A stretch of 43,279 nt of DNA from Lachnospiraceae bacterium (lineage in GTDB: Bacteria > Bacillota > Clostridia > Lachnospirales > Lachnospiraceae): contig JAISUG010000028.1 of assembly GCA_031272185.1 (NCBI GenBank), positions 1 to 43,279 of the forward strand, read 5' to 3'. Below are positions 1 through 7,052 of the stretch, one piece after another. The number at the start of each line of letters is the position of its first letter. Position 1 is the stretch's first letter. The notes beneath the pieces were generated by a model. That model ran no database searches, was not told the origin of the DNA, and saw only the letters and a list, made by a program, of their open reading frames with translations. Made by a program: the position numbers and the translations under genes.

Positions 1-1
1 G

Positions 2-403
2 GACCCGCCCCCATCGACTCCACCAGGCACCTTCGCCACAGTCACGGCAGGCCCGCATGTCCCCCCGGCCCCGGACGCACCGCCGGCCCCGCCCCCATCG
101 ACTCCACCAGGCACCTTCGCCACAGTCACGGCAGGCCCGCATGTCCCCCCGGCCCCGGACGCACCGCCGGCCCCGGACATCATCATCCTGGACCCGCCCC
201 GCAAAGGCTGCGATGCGGCATGCCTGGAAGCCATCGCCCGTATCGCCCCGCGGCAGGTGATATATGTGTCCTGTGACAGCGCCACACTGGCCCGGGATCT
301 GCGGTTCCTCGCAGACCAAGGCTACCGGCCCGCACGCATCCGCTGCGTGGACATGTTCCCCCAGACCGTACACATAGAAACGGTCGTGTCGCTATGGAAA
401 TAA
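2..403 (+). CDS. rlmD: 23S rRNA (uracil-5)-methyltransferase, RumA/RlmD family, 3' part
   Basis: This is the C-terminal 133 codons of a SAM-dependent rRNA uracil-C5 methyltransferase; the start is outside the window. Visible family motifs are DPPRKG (codons from 191) and the catalytic-Cys segment YVSCDSATLARDL (Cys codon 272-274), followed by the typical DMFPQTVHIETVVSL ending. The enzyme methylates a uracil of 23S rRNA through a covalent Cys adduct (family knowledge). Just before the DPPRKG motif is an abnormal Pro/Ala/Thr-rich stretch of about 57 residues. It is made of two near-identical in-frame 84-bp units (about 4-87 and 88-171), which normal family members lack. Whether the target is U1939, U747 or both (the RlmCD type found in Bacillota) cannot be decided here. 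It converges on ispE, 74 bp apart. Confidence 0.85.
   Translation, partial: DPPPSTPPGTFATVTAGPHVPPAPDAPPAPPPSTPPGTFATVTAGPHVPPAPDAPPAPDIIILDPPRKGCDAACLEAIARIAPRQVIYVSCDSATLARDLRFLADQGYRPARIRCVDMFPQTVHIETVVSLWK
4..171 (+). repeat. In-frame 84-bp tandem repeat (2 copies) inside rlmD
   Basis: Two almost identical 84-bp units (28 codons each) lie head to tail; the decamer gcccccatcg recurs at 7 and 91. They encode a Pro/Ala/Thr-rich linker placed immediately N-terminal to the conserved DPPRKG motif. More copies may lie upstream of the window. Confidence 0.9.
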
Positions 404-477
404 CATGGCTGAACCCATGTCGTTCCCGATAAACGCACACGACCGCACAGTTGACCGAGTCTTGTACTACCTTGTGA

Positions 478-1752
478 TTAAACGCCATCAGTTCCGGACG
501 CATCGGACGTACCACCCTGGGTCCCACCTGCTTGGCCTACGCCCTGCTGGTAGCCCCCGCCAGGTCTGGGTGTACTGCCTTGCTGGTAGCCGCCGCCCTG
601 TTGGTATCCTCCACCCTGCTGATAGCCTCCGCCGGGCCGGGAACCGCCGCCTGGCTGGTATCCACCGCCGGGCCGGGAACCACCGCCTGGCTGGTATCCC
701 CCCCCCTGCCTGGTGCCTCCGCCTTGCTGGTATCCGCCTCCCGGCCTGGGGCCCCCGCCCTGCTGATGCCCGAAATTCCCGGGTTTATGGCCGCCCCCTC
801 CGGGTTTCCTGAACCCTCCCCCGTAGCCTTTTTGCGGGGCGGGGCGTTTCTCCAGGTCCTCCGTCATCAGCGGCTGGTAAAACTCCGTGACAAATGCCTG
901 TTTGACGAACTCTTTGCCGTTGCCAAAACGCAGATCCTGGTACGCCGCCTGCGCCTTTTGCTGGTCGTCGAACAGCCCGAACACGGTGGGGCCGGACCCG
1001 CTCATCAGCGACCCGATGGCCCCATAAGACCTCATGAGCTCCTTGAGCCGGTTCAACTGGGGATATTTGGTAATGGTCACGCTTTCGAGAATATTGCCCA
1101 TCTTGGACGCCATGGCATACAGATCCTTGCGGAAAATCGTCCCGATCATCCCGTCGATGTCCGGATGTGCCTCCGGGGGCATGCCGTCCAGCGCCAGCGC
1201 CTCGTAGACTATGCGCGTGGACACACTCAGCGGCGGCTTGGCCAGCACCACATAACAAGGCGGTGCCTGGGGCAGGGGGGTGAGGACCTCCCCGATCCCC
1301 TGTGCCAGTGCGGTGCCCCGCAGGATGCAGTAGGGCACATCGGCGCCCACCTTTATGCCCCGCTCCATCAGCTGCTTAGTGGAAAGCCCCAATTCAAACA
1401 GCCTGTTCACACCCACCAGCACAGCCGCAGCATCCGAACTGCCGCCAGCCAACCCTGCCGCCACAGGCAGGAACTTCTGCAAGTTTATGGTCAGGCCTTG
1501 GGTAATCCCAAATTCTTCCAGGAGCATACTGGCGGCCCTGTAGGCCAGATTGGACTCATTGTCCGGCAGATAGTTAAGGTTGGATCGGAGTGCGATGCCG
1601 CTTTGCGCTTCCTGCACCAGCTCAATCTTGTCGAACAGTTTCACCGTCTGCATGATCATGCACACGTCATGGTAGCCGTCATCGCGTTTGCGCAGCACGT
1701 CCAACCCCAGGTTGATCTTACCATACGCTTTCAAGGCTATCTGCTTCGCCAT
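478..1752 (-). CDS. ispE: 4-diphosphocytidyl-2-C-methyl-D-erythritol kinase with a Gly/Gln/Tyr-rich C-terminal tail
   Basis: GHMP-family kinase that phosphorylates CDP-ME in the non-mevalonate isoprenoid pathway. Residues 1-297 match IspE well: the N-terminal AYGKINLGLDV with Lys12, the ATP-binding loop PVAAGLAGGSSDAA at 96-109, catalytic Asp138 in GADVPYC, and the C-terminal GHMP motif SGSGPTVFGLF near 251-261. Family members are usually about 280-300 residues. This one continues to 424 with about 120 residues built of PGGGYQQGGG-like repeats, resembling prion-like or RGG tails. The tail is in frame with no intervening stop. The start ATG at 1752 fits the family N-terminus, and a strong promoter lies 120-148 bp upstream. 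The tail's function is unknown; the kinase call is secure. Confidence 0.95.
   Translation of the reverse strand: MAKQIALKAYGKINLGLDVLRKRDDGYHDVCMIMQTVKLFDKIELVQEAQSGIALRSNLNYLPDNESNLAYRAASMLLEEFGITQGLTINLQKFLPVAAGLAGGSSDAAAVLVGVNRLFELGLSTKQLMERGIKVGADVPYCILRGTALAQGIGEVLTPLPQAPPCYVVLAKPPLSVSTRIVYEALALDGMPPEAHPDIDGMIGTIFRKDLYAMASKMGNILESVTITKYPQLNRLKELMRSYGAIGSLMSGSGPTVFGLFDDQQKAQAAYQDLRFGNGKEFVKQAFVTEFYQPLMTEDLEKRPAPQKGYGGGFRKPGGGGHKPGNFGHQQGGGPRPGGGYQQGGGTRQGGGYQPGGGSRPGGGYQPGGGSRPGGGYQQGGGYQQGGGYQQGSTPRPGGGYQQGVGQAGGTQGGTSDASGTDGV
480..846 (-). repeat. Gly-rich coding repeats of the IspE tail
   Basis: This DNA encodes the repetitive C-terminal extension of IspE. Units of roughly 18-33 bp alternate codons for GGGYQQ and GGGSRP. 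The array is imperfect and runs to within a few codons of the stop. Confidence 0.85.
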
Positions 1753-1871
1753 ACTCCTCCCCCATCATCACCAAAGTACCTTTCTGTCGCCCGCCACATA
1801 CCTGGCCGGTGTTTAGCTGGTGTCAGTGTCTTCACGGTGTCCATGTGTTGCCTGAGTCAATGTACCGCTTG

Positions 1872-1900
1872 AGTATATCACATTTTTTTCTGCCTATCAA
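1872..1900 (-). promoter_or_regulatory. Sigma-A-type promoter for ispE
   Basis: On the minus strand, -35 TTGATA (1895-1900) is followed by a 17-bp spacer and -10 TATACT (1872-1877), with an extended -10 TG one base upstream. The predicted leader to ispE is about 110 nt. The copy of the 38-bp dispersed element at 1917-1953 lies directly upstream. Confidence 0.75.
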
Positions 1901-1916
1901 TGAATTTTTCACCGCA

Positions 1917-1953
1917 TCTCACTTTGCGCAAGGTTTAGACGGCGGAGCAATGC
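1917..1953 (-). repeat. Dispersed 38-bp element, copy 1 (upstream of ispE)
   Basis: Shares the core gcgcaaggttta and the flanking TCTC and GCAAT blocks with copies at 9908-9945 and 18029-18066. Relative to the downstream minus-strand gene, all three copies have the same orientation. In this copy the end also forms a short inverted repeat (cggagca / tgctccg). Confidence 0.7.
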
Positions 1954-1968
1954 TCCGAAAGGGAAAGC

Positions 1969-2736
1969 CTAGGGGGCCACCGATCCTGTCACATCCGCCT
2001 CAGGCTCCCCTTCAGCCACGTCCGAACCGGCTGTAGCGGTCTGGTTATACAGGTTCGGGAAAAACGCCAATGCATAGTTGTAGACCTCGTGCCCCGTTTC
2101 GATGACTTCCCCCTCGGCGATGACGGTGATGCTGTCCAGCCTGTAGTATGTGAGGAGGGTGTTCACCAATGACCCCAGCCGCACGTATTCCCCCGCGGTG
2201 CCGGTTTCTTTGATCGCTGCGGCAAATGCGCTGTTCATGTCCGCCACGGCGCTCTTGCCGTTTATCTGCAGCGACAGTATGCCGCACCCCTGGGGCAGTC
2301 CACCGTCCTCCACCAGCAAACTCACTATGTGCTGTGCGGTCCCGTCGGTGAGTTCGCCCCGCACCGTGAACCCGTCGGCGCTTTCATTGGGCAAAAAGAG
2401 GACCACGGGGTTAAGGTACTTTTCTTCAGGCGGGATATCGTCAGCACCATCCGTCGCCCCTACCGAAGAGCCCGAGCCACCATCCCCACTGCCACCCTGG
2501 CCTAGCCCTGTGCCGCCCTGGCCGCCATCCCCGGCAACCACCTCTGTCACAGCTTGCCCCTGGGCATCGGTGACGGCATTGCCATTGGCGTCCGTGACCG
2601 CGGCGCTTGCCGTGGCCGCCCCCGGAAGCGCCTGCCCCTGCGTGGCTGTGCCTTTTTGGGCGCAACCGCCGGCCGCGGCCAAAACCGCCGCCACCGCCAA
2701 CCATGCGCAAACCCACCGCAAACAGTCTTTCCTCAT
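1969..2736 (-). CDS. GerMN-domain lipoprotein
   Basis: A 255-residue exported lipoprotein. The N-terminus is a signal peptide with a hydrophobic core and a lipobox-like AAGGC ending at Cys25. Residues about 30-105 are a Thr/Ala/Gly-rich linker containing a short AVTDA-type repeat. Residues about 105-235 resemble the GerMN (sporulation and spore germination) domain: FLPNESADGF, a VEDG segment, LPQG..ILSLQINGKSAVADMN and LVNTLLTYYRLDSITVIAEGE. GerMN domains occur in GerM and related envelope proteins and are thought to contribute to protein-protein contacts at the cell surface or forespore. The RBS ggggaggtg precedes ATG 2736. Its specific role in vegetative cells or spores cannot be told. Confidence 0.75.
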   Translation of the reverse strand: MRKDCLRWVCAWLAVAAVLAAAGGCAQKGTATQGQALPGAATASAAVTDANGNAVTDAQGQAVTEVVAGDGGQGGTGLGQGGSGDGGSGSSVGATDGADDIPPEEKYLNPVVLFLPNESADGFTVRGELTDGTAQHIVSLLVEDGGLPQGCGILSLQINGKSAVADMNSAFAAAIKETGTAGEYVRLGSLVNTLLTYYRLDSITVIAEGEVIETGHEVYNYALAFFPNLYNQTATAGSDVAEGEPEADVTGSVAP

Positions 2737-2878
2737 GCCAAAGCACCTCCCCTAACGCGGGCGTTGCCCGCCACCCAAACTTTGCCGGGTCAAATACCAG
2801 AGTCAACAAACGCTGCGTCCCGCTTTGCGGCGGTCACGCAGCGCCATATCACAACTTATTCACCCATGCACCGTGCCG

Positions 2879-2993
2879 CCCCATGCCCGCCCGTTCAGGC
2901 ATCCCATGCAAAGCCCCATGCCCGCCCATTCAGGCATCGCATTCCGAACCCCATGCCCACCCATTCAGGCGTCGCATTCCGAGCCCCATGCCG
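2879..2993. repeat. 35-bp tandem repeat, 3.3 copies, in the 424-bp gap 2737-3160
   Basis: Units begin at 2879, 2914, 2949 and 2984, exactly 35 bp apart, each opening with ccccatgcc and containing ttcaggc. I see no gene in 2737-3160. Apart from this array, the gap holds a duplicated 3' end of the following gene at 3067-3103. Confidence 0.85.
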
Positions 2994-3066
2994 CACATCC
3001 GGCCTTGCCATCTTTGGCGACCACCCGCCGCACTTGCTGCACCCACACTGAAACGCAGACCGCAGC

Positions 3067-3103
3067 AGTCACACAGAACTGCCGGCCGCATCACTCTTTC
3101 CAC
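3067..3103 (-). repeat. Downstream copy of the 3' end of the cell-wall-binding gene
   Basis: About 36 bp (3067-3103) nearly repeat 3137-3173, a 70-bp offset. The source segment contains the stop codon and last codons of the gene at 3161-4540. The copy therefore holds a second, non-coding version of that gene's terminus. Confidence 0.8.
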
Positions 3104-3160
3104 TTTCAAACCGGGGTGCATGTGCTGGGGGCTTGAAGTCACACCGAACTGCCGGCCGCA

Positions 3161-4540
3161 TCACTCTTTCCACACCGGCTCCTGGGGGCGGTTGTACAGG
3201 GTCTTTTCGACCTCCACATCGTCCACCTTGGTCAGTATCCCACTGGCGTTGGTGGTGTACTTCACGCCGTCGGCATCCTTCACGTTTGCGGACTTGGAAA
3301 CCTTGCCGGAAACGTTGACCACGTAGTTGGCGTATTCACCCTCGGTGTCAGAGGGTATCGAGATCACCTGGTACTTGGTGCCGCTCTCGGCCTTTTGCAG
3401 CTTGCCCCTGTAGTAGAGGTAGCTGTCCTTGACGCCTGTGTACCCCCTGCCAGAGTCCGCGAAATAGAACTGGGTCTTGGTGCCGTCGCCCTCCTCGATG
3501 GTGATCTTGCCTTTCTGGACGCAGCTGGCGCTGCGTGCGCCGAAATAATATGCGGTGTAGTCCTGGTACTCGTCGTCCAGGTACACTTTCTGCAACCCGA
3601 AAACCGGGGTGCCGTATGGGTTGAACAGGTAGGAATTGGAACCGATCTTCTTTATGTCCTTGACCGTGGCGTCACCTTCGGCGGGGCCTACCCTGGGTGC
3701 GCCGGTACGCTCGAAATAAAACCACTCCACCAGATAGTCATAGCCGTCTATCTCGTCCGGCGGGTACGTGGCATACCACCCTGTGATGACCTGCCCGTCT
3801 TCGCCGTAATAACGGTAGTTGGCGATGTCTGTGTCGTCCCCGGAGGAAGCCAGGTTCAGCCAGCCCGTCTGCATGGCGCCGTTTTCGTCGAAGCAGTAGT
3901 TCACGCCGTCGATCTTTTTCTCGCCGTAGTCAGCGCCCCCGTCCAGGTCGGGCACGTATTTGCGCCCGTCAGACAAAAAATAATACCAGTATTTGCCGTC
4001 GCTTGAGGAATCCGTCGGTGTGGTACGCCGATCCTCATCCTCTTGTGCGGGTGGGGTCAGTTTTTGCCATCCGGTCCTCATAGCGCCGTCACTACCGGTA
4101 TAATATGTGTTGTCCTGCACCCAGCCTACCTGCATGACACCGTATTCGTTGAAGTAGTACCACTTGTCGCCGATCTTCTTCCAGCTGTCGACTACCTTTT
4201 TCCCGGAACTGCTGAAATAATACCAAACATTCTCATCGCTCTCCCCGCTCAAGTCAGGCAATTTTTTCCAGTTACTGGTGACGAGGATACCGTCCTCGTC
4301 CATGTAGTAATCATCCTCGACCCAAGCGTTTATGACCATGTACCCGGTGCTGTCCAGGTAGCGGAAGAGGTTATCCGCACCCTTTTTCCACTCGTTCCTG
4401 GCCAATGCCCCGTCAGCGTTTTCATACACCCAGTTGCCGTTTTGCTGCTGCCACCCTTCCGCCGCGGTGGAGGTTATGGTGCACAGGGCGAACACCCATA
4501 TAGCGATAAGAGTCAAACTAGCCAAACTCTTCTTTTTCAT
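3161..4540 (-). CDS. Secreted cell-wall-binding repeat protein
   Basis: 459 residues. The start at 4540 (MKKKSLASLTLIAIWVF) is preceded by aaggag 8 nt upstream and a promoter with a 25-nt leader; the longer frame to 4573 has neither. Residues 1-27 are a signal peptide. The rest is a series of about a dozen choline-binding-like repeats with aromatic signatures such as GWQQQNGNWVYENADG, KWYYFNEYGVMQVGW and NYCFDENGAMQTGW. In Gram-positive bacteria these fold into a beta-solenoid that binds wall teichoic-acid choline or other wall polymers. There is no catalytic domain and no sortase motif, so it is a stand-alone wall-binding or surface protein. The C-terminal 120 residues are more divergent. 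Confidence 0.85.
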   Translation of the reverse strand: MKKKSLASLTLIAIWVFALCTITSTAAEGWQQQNGNWVYENADGALARNEWKKGADNLFRYLDSTGYMVINAWVEDDYYMDEDGILVTSNWKKLPDLSGESDENVWYYFSSSGKKVVDSWKKIGDKWYYFNEYGVMQVGWVQDNTYYTGSDGAMRTGWQKLTPPAQEDEDRRTTPTDSSSDGKYWYYFLSDGRKYVPDLDGGADYGEKKIDGVNYCFDENGAMQTGWLNLASSGDDTDIANYRYYGEDGQVITGWYATYPPDEIDGYDYLVEWFYFERTGAPRVGPAEGDATVKDIKKIGSNSYLFNPYGTPVFGLQKVYLDDEYQDYTAYYFGARSASCVQKGKITIEEGDGTKTQFYFADSGRGYTGVKDSYLYYRGKLQKAESGTKYQVISIPSDTEGEYANYVVNVSGKVSKSANVKDADGVKYTTNASGILTKVDDVEVEKTLYNRPQEPVWKE

Positions 4541-4571
4541 ACCGTCACTCCTTCGACCTCGCTCTGGGTTC

Positions 4572-4600
4572 ATTGTATCAACAGCCCCGCCCTATTTCAA
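4572..4600 (-). promoter_or_regulatory. Promoter for the cell-wall-binding protein gene
   Basis: Minus strand: -35 TTGAAA (4595-4600), 17-bp spacer, -10 TACAAT (4572-4577) with extended TG. It sits about 32 bp upstream of the ATG at 4540 and is divergent from the plus-strand promoter at 4667. Confidence 0.75.
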
Positions 4601-4666
4601 CGAAATTACTCTTTCAATTATCTTACGATTTCTGTTTTCGCCAAAAATTAGCCGAAAATTTTCATC

Positions 4667-4695
4667 TGGACAGCCCGCTGTTTTCGTGGTAAAAT
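4667..4695 (+). promoter_or_regulatory. Promoter for the small membrane protein gene
   Basis: Plus strand: -35 TGGACA (4667-4672), 17-bp spacer, -10 TAAAAT (4690-4695). The predicted transcript would carry the 19-bp repeat array in a 5' leader of about 260 nt before the ATG at 4960. Confidence 0.6.
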
Positions 4696-4746
4696 CGGAA
4701 GAAGTTCCGGGTGCATCATGTGCCCGGCCCAGCCGCCGCTGATACT

Positions 4747-4921
4747 ATGCGCAGCGCGTAGAGACGCGCGCGGCGCATAGAGACGCGCGCGGCGCATAGA
4801 AACGCGCGCGGCGCATATAAACCTGCGCAGCGCATAGAAACGTGCGCGGCGCATAGAGACGCGCGCGGCGCATAGAAACCTATGCAACGCACAGAAACCT
4901 GCCTATGCAACGCACAGAAAC
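4747..4921. repeat. 19-bp tandem minisatellite, about 9 copies, in the gap 4541-4959
   Basis: Consecutive units sharing ggcgcatagaaac recur every 19 bp (equivalent bases at 4759, 4778, 4797, 4816, 4835, 4854, 4873, 4892). A last unit is offset by 23 bp. Copies toward the gene diverge to tatgcaacgcacagaaacc. No open frame here looks real. Confidence 0.9.
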
Positions 4922-4959
4922 CTGCGTGCCATACCACAGGAAAGGAACCTGACTTCCAT

Positions 4960-5307
4960 ATGAACGAAAAACGCCCCCAGGACCTCCAGGCGCGACTGGC
5001 CAGCCTGTCACTGACGACAGGCCTGTTTGCGTTCTGCTTCGGGCTGTTCGCCGGGTCGCTGCCCGACATGCAGTTCGGACTCGGGATGGCGGGCGTGCTT
5101 TTGGCCTGGTACTCACGCAAGGATCACCGTTTTTCGGGCATGGCCGTGGTGGGCTTGGGGCTTTCCGTGCTGGCCATCCTTTCCAGCTTCCTGGCCACCG
5201 CCGCACTGTATTTCTACTACTCCATGCTCCAGAACCCCGCCTACCGCGACCTCATCCACCAGGCGCAGCAGCAGTCCCTGCAGCTCTTCCCCTGGCTCGC
5301 CCGGTGA
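4960..5307 (+). CDS. Small membrane protein, DUF4190-like
   Basis: 115 residues beginning MNEKRPQDLQARLASLSL at the ATG at 4960. A purine-rich aaagga lies about 13 nt upstream, and the repeat array occupies the region before it, so the longer frame from 4882 is unlikely. Three hydrophobic helices are visible at about 15-33, 40-52 and 63-90, with short charged loops (YSRKDHRFSG) and a C-terminal Gln-rich end. The pattern of an ALGLxLG-type helix, RKD loop and GMAVVGLGLSVLAIL resembles the DUF4190 family common in Clostridia, which has no established function. It is monocistronic and converges on lysC. Confidence 0.7.
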   Translation: MNEKRPQDLQARLASLSLTTGLFAFCFGLFAGSLPDMQFGLGMAGVLLAWYSRKDHRFSGMAVVGLGLSVLAILSSFLATAALYFYYSMLQNPAYRDLIHQAQQQSLQLFPWLAR

Positions 5308-5310
5308 TAT

Positions 5311-5475
5311 CCATCTATCCAAAATGTGCGATCTTCGTTTATTCCATCTATTAATAATGTGCAATCTTCTTCCATTCCATCTATGGAAAACGTGCGACAT
5401 TCCCTCGTTCCATCTATGAAAAATGTGCGATCTCGTCCGATTTCATCTGCCAAAAACGCGAAACCCCTTGATTTT
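5311..5475. repeat. 33-bp tandem repeat, 5 copies, in the gap 5308-5613
   Basis: ccatcta recurs at 5311, 5344, 5377 and 5410, with a degenerate fifth unit at about 5443; each is followed by a run such as aaaatgtgcgat. The units are contiguous with no spacers. The gap also holds a terminator-like hairpin at 5461-5487 and, at 5524-5552, a sequence resembling the 3' end of lysC. Confidence 0.85.
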
Positions 5476-5487
5476 GCGAGGTTTTTT
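5461..5487 (+). terminator. Candidate terminator after the small membrane protein gene
   Basis: Left arm aaacccc (5461-5467), a 10-nt loop and right arm gaggttt (5478-5484) give a 7-bp stem with one mismatch, and the T run continues to 5487. It lies between two converging genes and could act on both strands. The stem is weak. Confidence 0.4.
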
Positions 5488-5613
5488 CAATAGACGGAAT
5501 ATATATCCAATCGATTATCCCTCTAATCCAAACGCATCATGAAGATCGCCAGGCTGTGCGCCGGTTGTCATGCCTGGTCTGCGTCACCTCGCACAGCCGA
5601 GCGATTCTGCTTA

Positions 5614-6996
5614 CTATGCATCCAAGCCGAATGCGTCGTGAATCGCTCTCACGGCGCGGTTGGCTTCGGACTCGTCTATCAGTACCGTGATGCGGATTTC
5701 GGATGTGGCGATGAGTTTGATGTTCACGTGGGCCGCATACAGGGCCTCGAACATCCGCGCCGCCACGCCCGGGTTCCCTGTCATGCCCGCGCCGATGACC
5801 GAAACTTTCGCCACATGTTCGTCAAACTCCACGCCCTTGCCGGTGATGGCGGTCAGGTTCGCGCCCAGGAGATCCACCGTCTCTTTCAGGTCCCGCCGGT
5901 CCACCGTGAAAGAAACGCTGTTGTCGCCGTTCCCTGCGGCCTGGATGATGATGTCCACGTTTATGTTGTTCTTTGCCAATAACTGGAATATCCCGAAAGC
6001 CACGCCAGGTCGGTTCTCCGCCCCCACCACGGTCACCCGCGCCACGGAAGTGTCCGCCGCCACGCCGCTGATCAGCATCCTTTCCATCGTCCCTCCCCGT
6101 CCGGTCGCAGCGGTGCCGGTTGCAGCAGTGCCGGTCGCAGCAGTGCCGGTTGCAGCGGTGCCGGTTGCAGCGGTGCCGTCCCCTGCCGTGCCCGTCCCGG
6201 CGCCTATGCCTTTCATGGCACCCGCCGTTCCTGCCATACCAGGCATGTTTTTGCCGTCAATGTTCTTGCGCACGTCCCGCACCAGGGTTCCGGGCGCATC
6301 GCACATGCTGGAACGCACCACCAAGGGCACCCGGTACCGTTTCGCCATCTCCACCGAGCGGTTGTGCAACACCTTGGCGCCCACCGATGCGTATTCCAGC
6401 ATCTCGTCGTATGAAATCTCCGCCAATTTCCGTGCGTTGGGCACGATCCTGGGGTCTGCGGTGTACACCCCCTCCACGTCGGTATAGATCTCGCACAGGT
6501 CTGCGCCCAGCACCGCCGCCAACGCCACGGCGGTGGTGTCGGACCCACCCCGCCCCAGGGTGGTGATGTCCTCGTTGCGGCTGACGCCCTGGAACCCGGT
6601 GACTATGACCACTTTGCGGGATTCCAGCTCCGCCCGGATGCGCTCGGTGTCAATGCTGCGCAGTTTCGCATTCCCATGGGATGCGTTGGTTTTCATGGGC
6701 ACCTGCGCGGCATTGAGGGAGACCGCAGGTATCCCCATGGCCCCCAGCGCCATGGCCATGAGAGCCACCGACACCTGTTCCCCCGTCGCCAGCAGCATGT
6801 CCAGCTCCCTTTTGGATGGGCTGGGGTTTACAAGGTACGCCTTTTCCAGCAGCTCGTCGGTGGTGTCCCCCATGGCGGACAGCACCGCCACCACGTCATC
6901 CCCCCTGCGCCATGCCTCGGACAGACGAAAGGCGACGTTCCGTATCCGCACGTTGTCGGCCACGGAACTGCCGCCGAATTTCATCACAGTCAACAT
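5614..6996 (-). CDS. lysC: Aspartate kinase with a repetitive interdomain insertion
   Basis: 460 residues starting MLTVMKFGGSS at 6996, with ggaaggg upstream; the longer frame to 7122 runs into hom. It phosphorylates L-aspartate, the first step to Lys, Met and Thr. Kinase motifs: KFGGSS (6-11), GFQG..TTLGRGGSD (134-153) and EIYTDVEGVYTADPR (169-183). Two C-terminal ACT modules (about 307-375 and 385-460; VTVVGAENRPGVA and VSVIGAGMTGNPGVA) indicate feedback control by amino acids. Between kinase and ACT domains, residues about 246-303 form an insertion with five near-exact GTAAT pentapeptides; typical monofunctional enzymes are near 400 residues and lack it. It lies 56 bp downstream of hom in an apparent hom-lysC operon. 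Confidence 0.94.
   Translation of the reverse strand: MLTVMKFGGSSVADNVRIRNVAFRLSEAWRRGDDVVAVLSAMGDTTDELLEKAYLVNPSPSKRELDMLLATGEQVSVALMAMALGAMGIPAVSLNAAQVPMKTNASHGNAKLRSIDTERIRAELESRKVVIVTGFQGVSRNEDITTLGRGGSDTTAVALAAVLGADLCEIYTDVEGVYTADPRIVPNARKLAEISYDEMLEYASVGAKVLHNRSVEMAKRYRVPLVVRSSMCDAPGTLVRDVRKNIDGKNMPGMAGTAGAMKGIGAGTGTAGDGTAATGTAATGTAATGTAATGTAATGRGGTMERMLISGVAADTSVARVTVVGAENRPGVAFGIFQLLAKNNINVDIIIQAAGNGDNSVSFTVDRRDLKETVDLLGANLTAITGKGVEFDEHVAKVSVIGAGMTGNPGVAARMFEALYAAHVNIKLIATSEIRITVLIDESEANRAVRAIHDAFGLDA
6100..6179 (-). repeat. 15-bp coding repeat in lysC
   Basis: About five 15-bp units (coding GTAAT; gene-strand unit close to GGCACCGCTGCAACC) with a few synonymous differences between copies. 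They are in frame and lie in the linker between the kinase and ACT domains. Confidence 0.9.
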
Positions 6997-7052
6997 CAAA
7001 ACCCTTCCCACAATCGACTTGCCGACCGCCATGCGGTCCTGCCTACACACCG

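Noticed and set aside
4747-4921. CRISPR or coding interpretation of the 19-bp array
   Set aside because: There are no spacers, and the Arg/Ala-rich frames through it (including the longer start of the membrane protein at 4882) only reflect the repeat composition.
5311-5475. CRISPR-like array of 33-bp units
   Set aside because: Units are contiguous with no unique spacers and vary internally; no cas genes are present.
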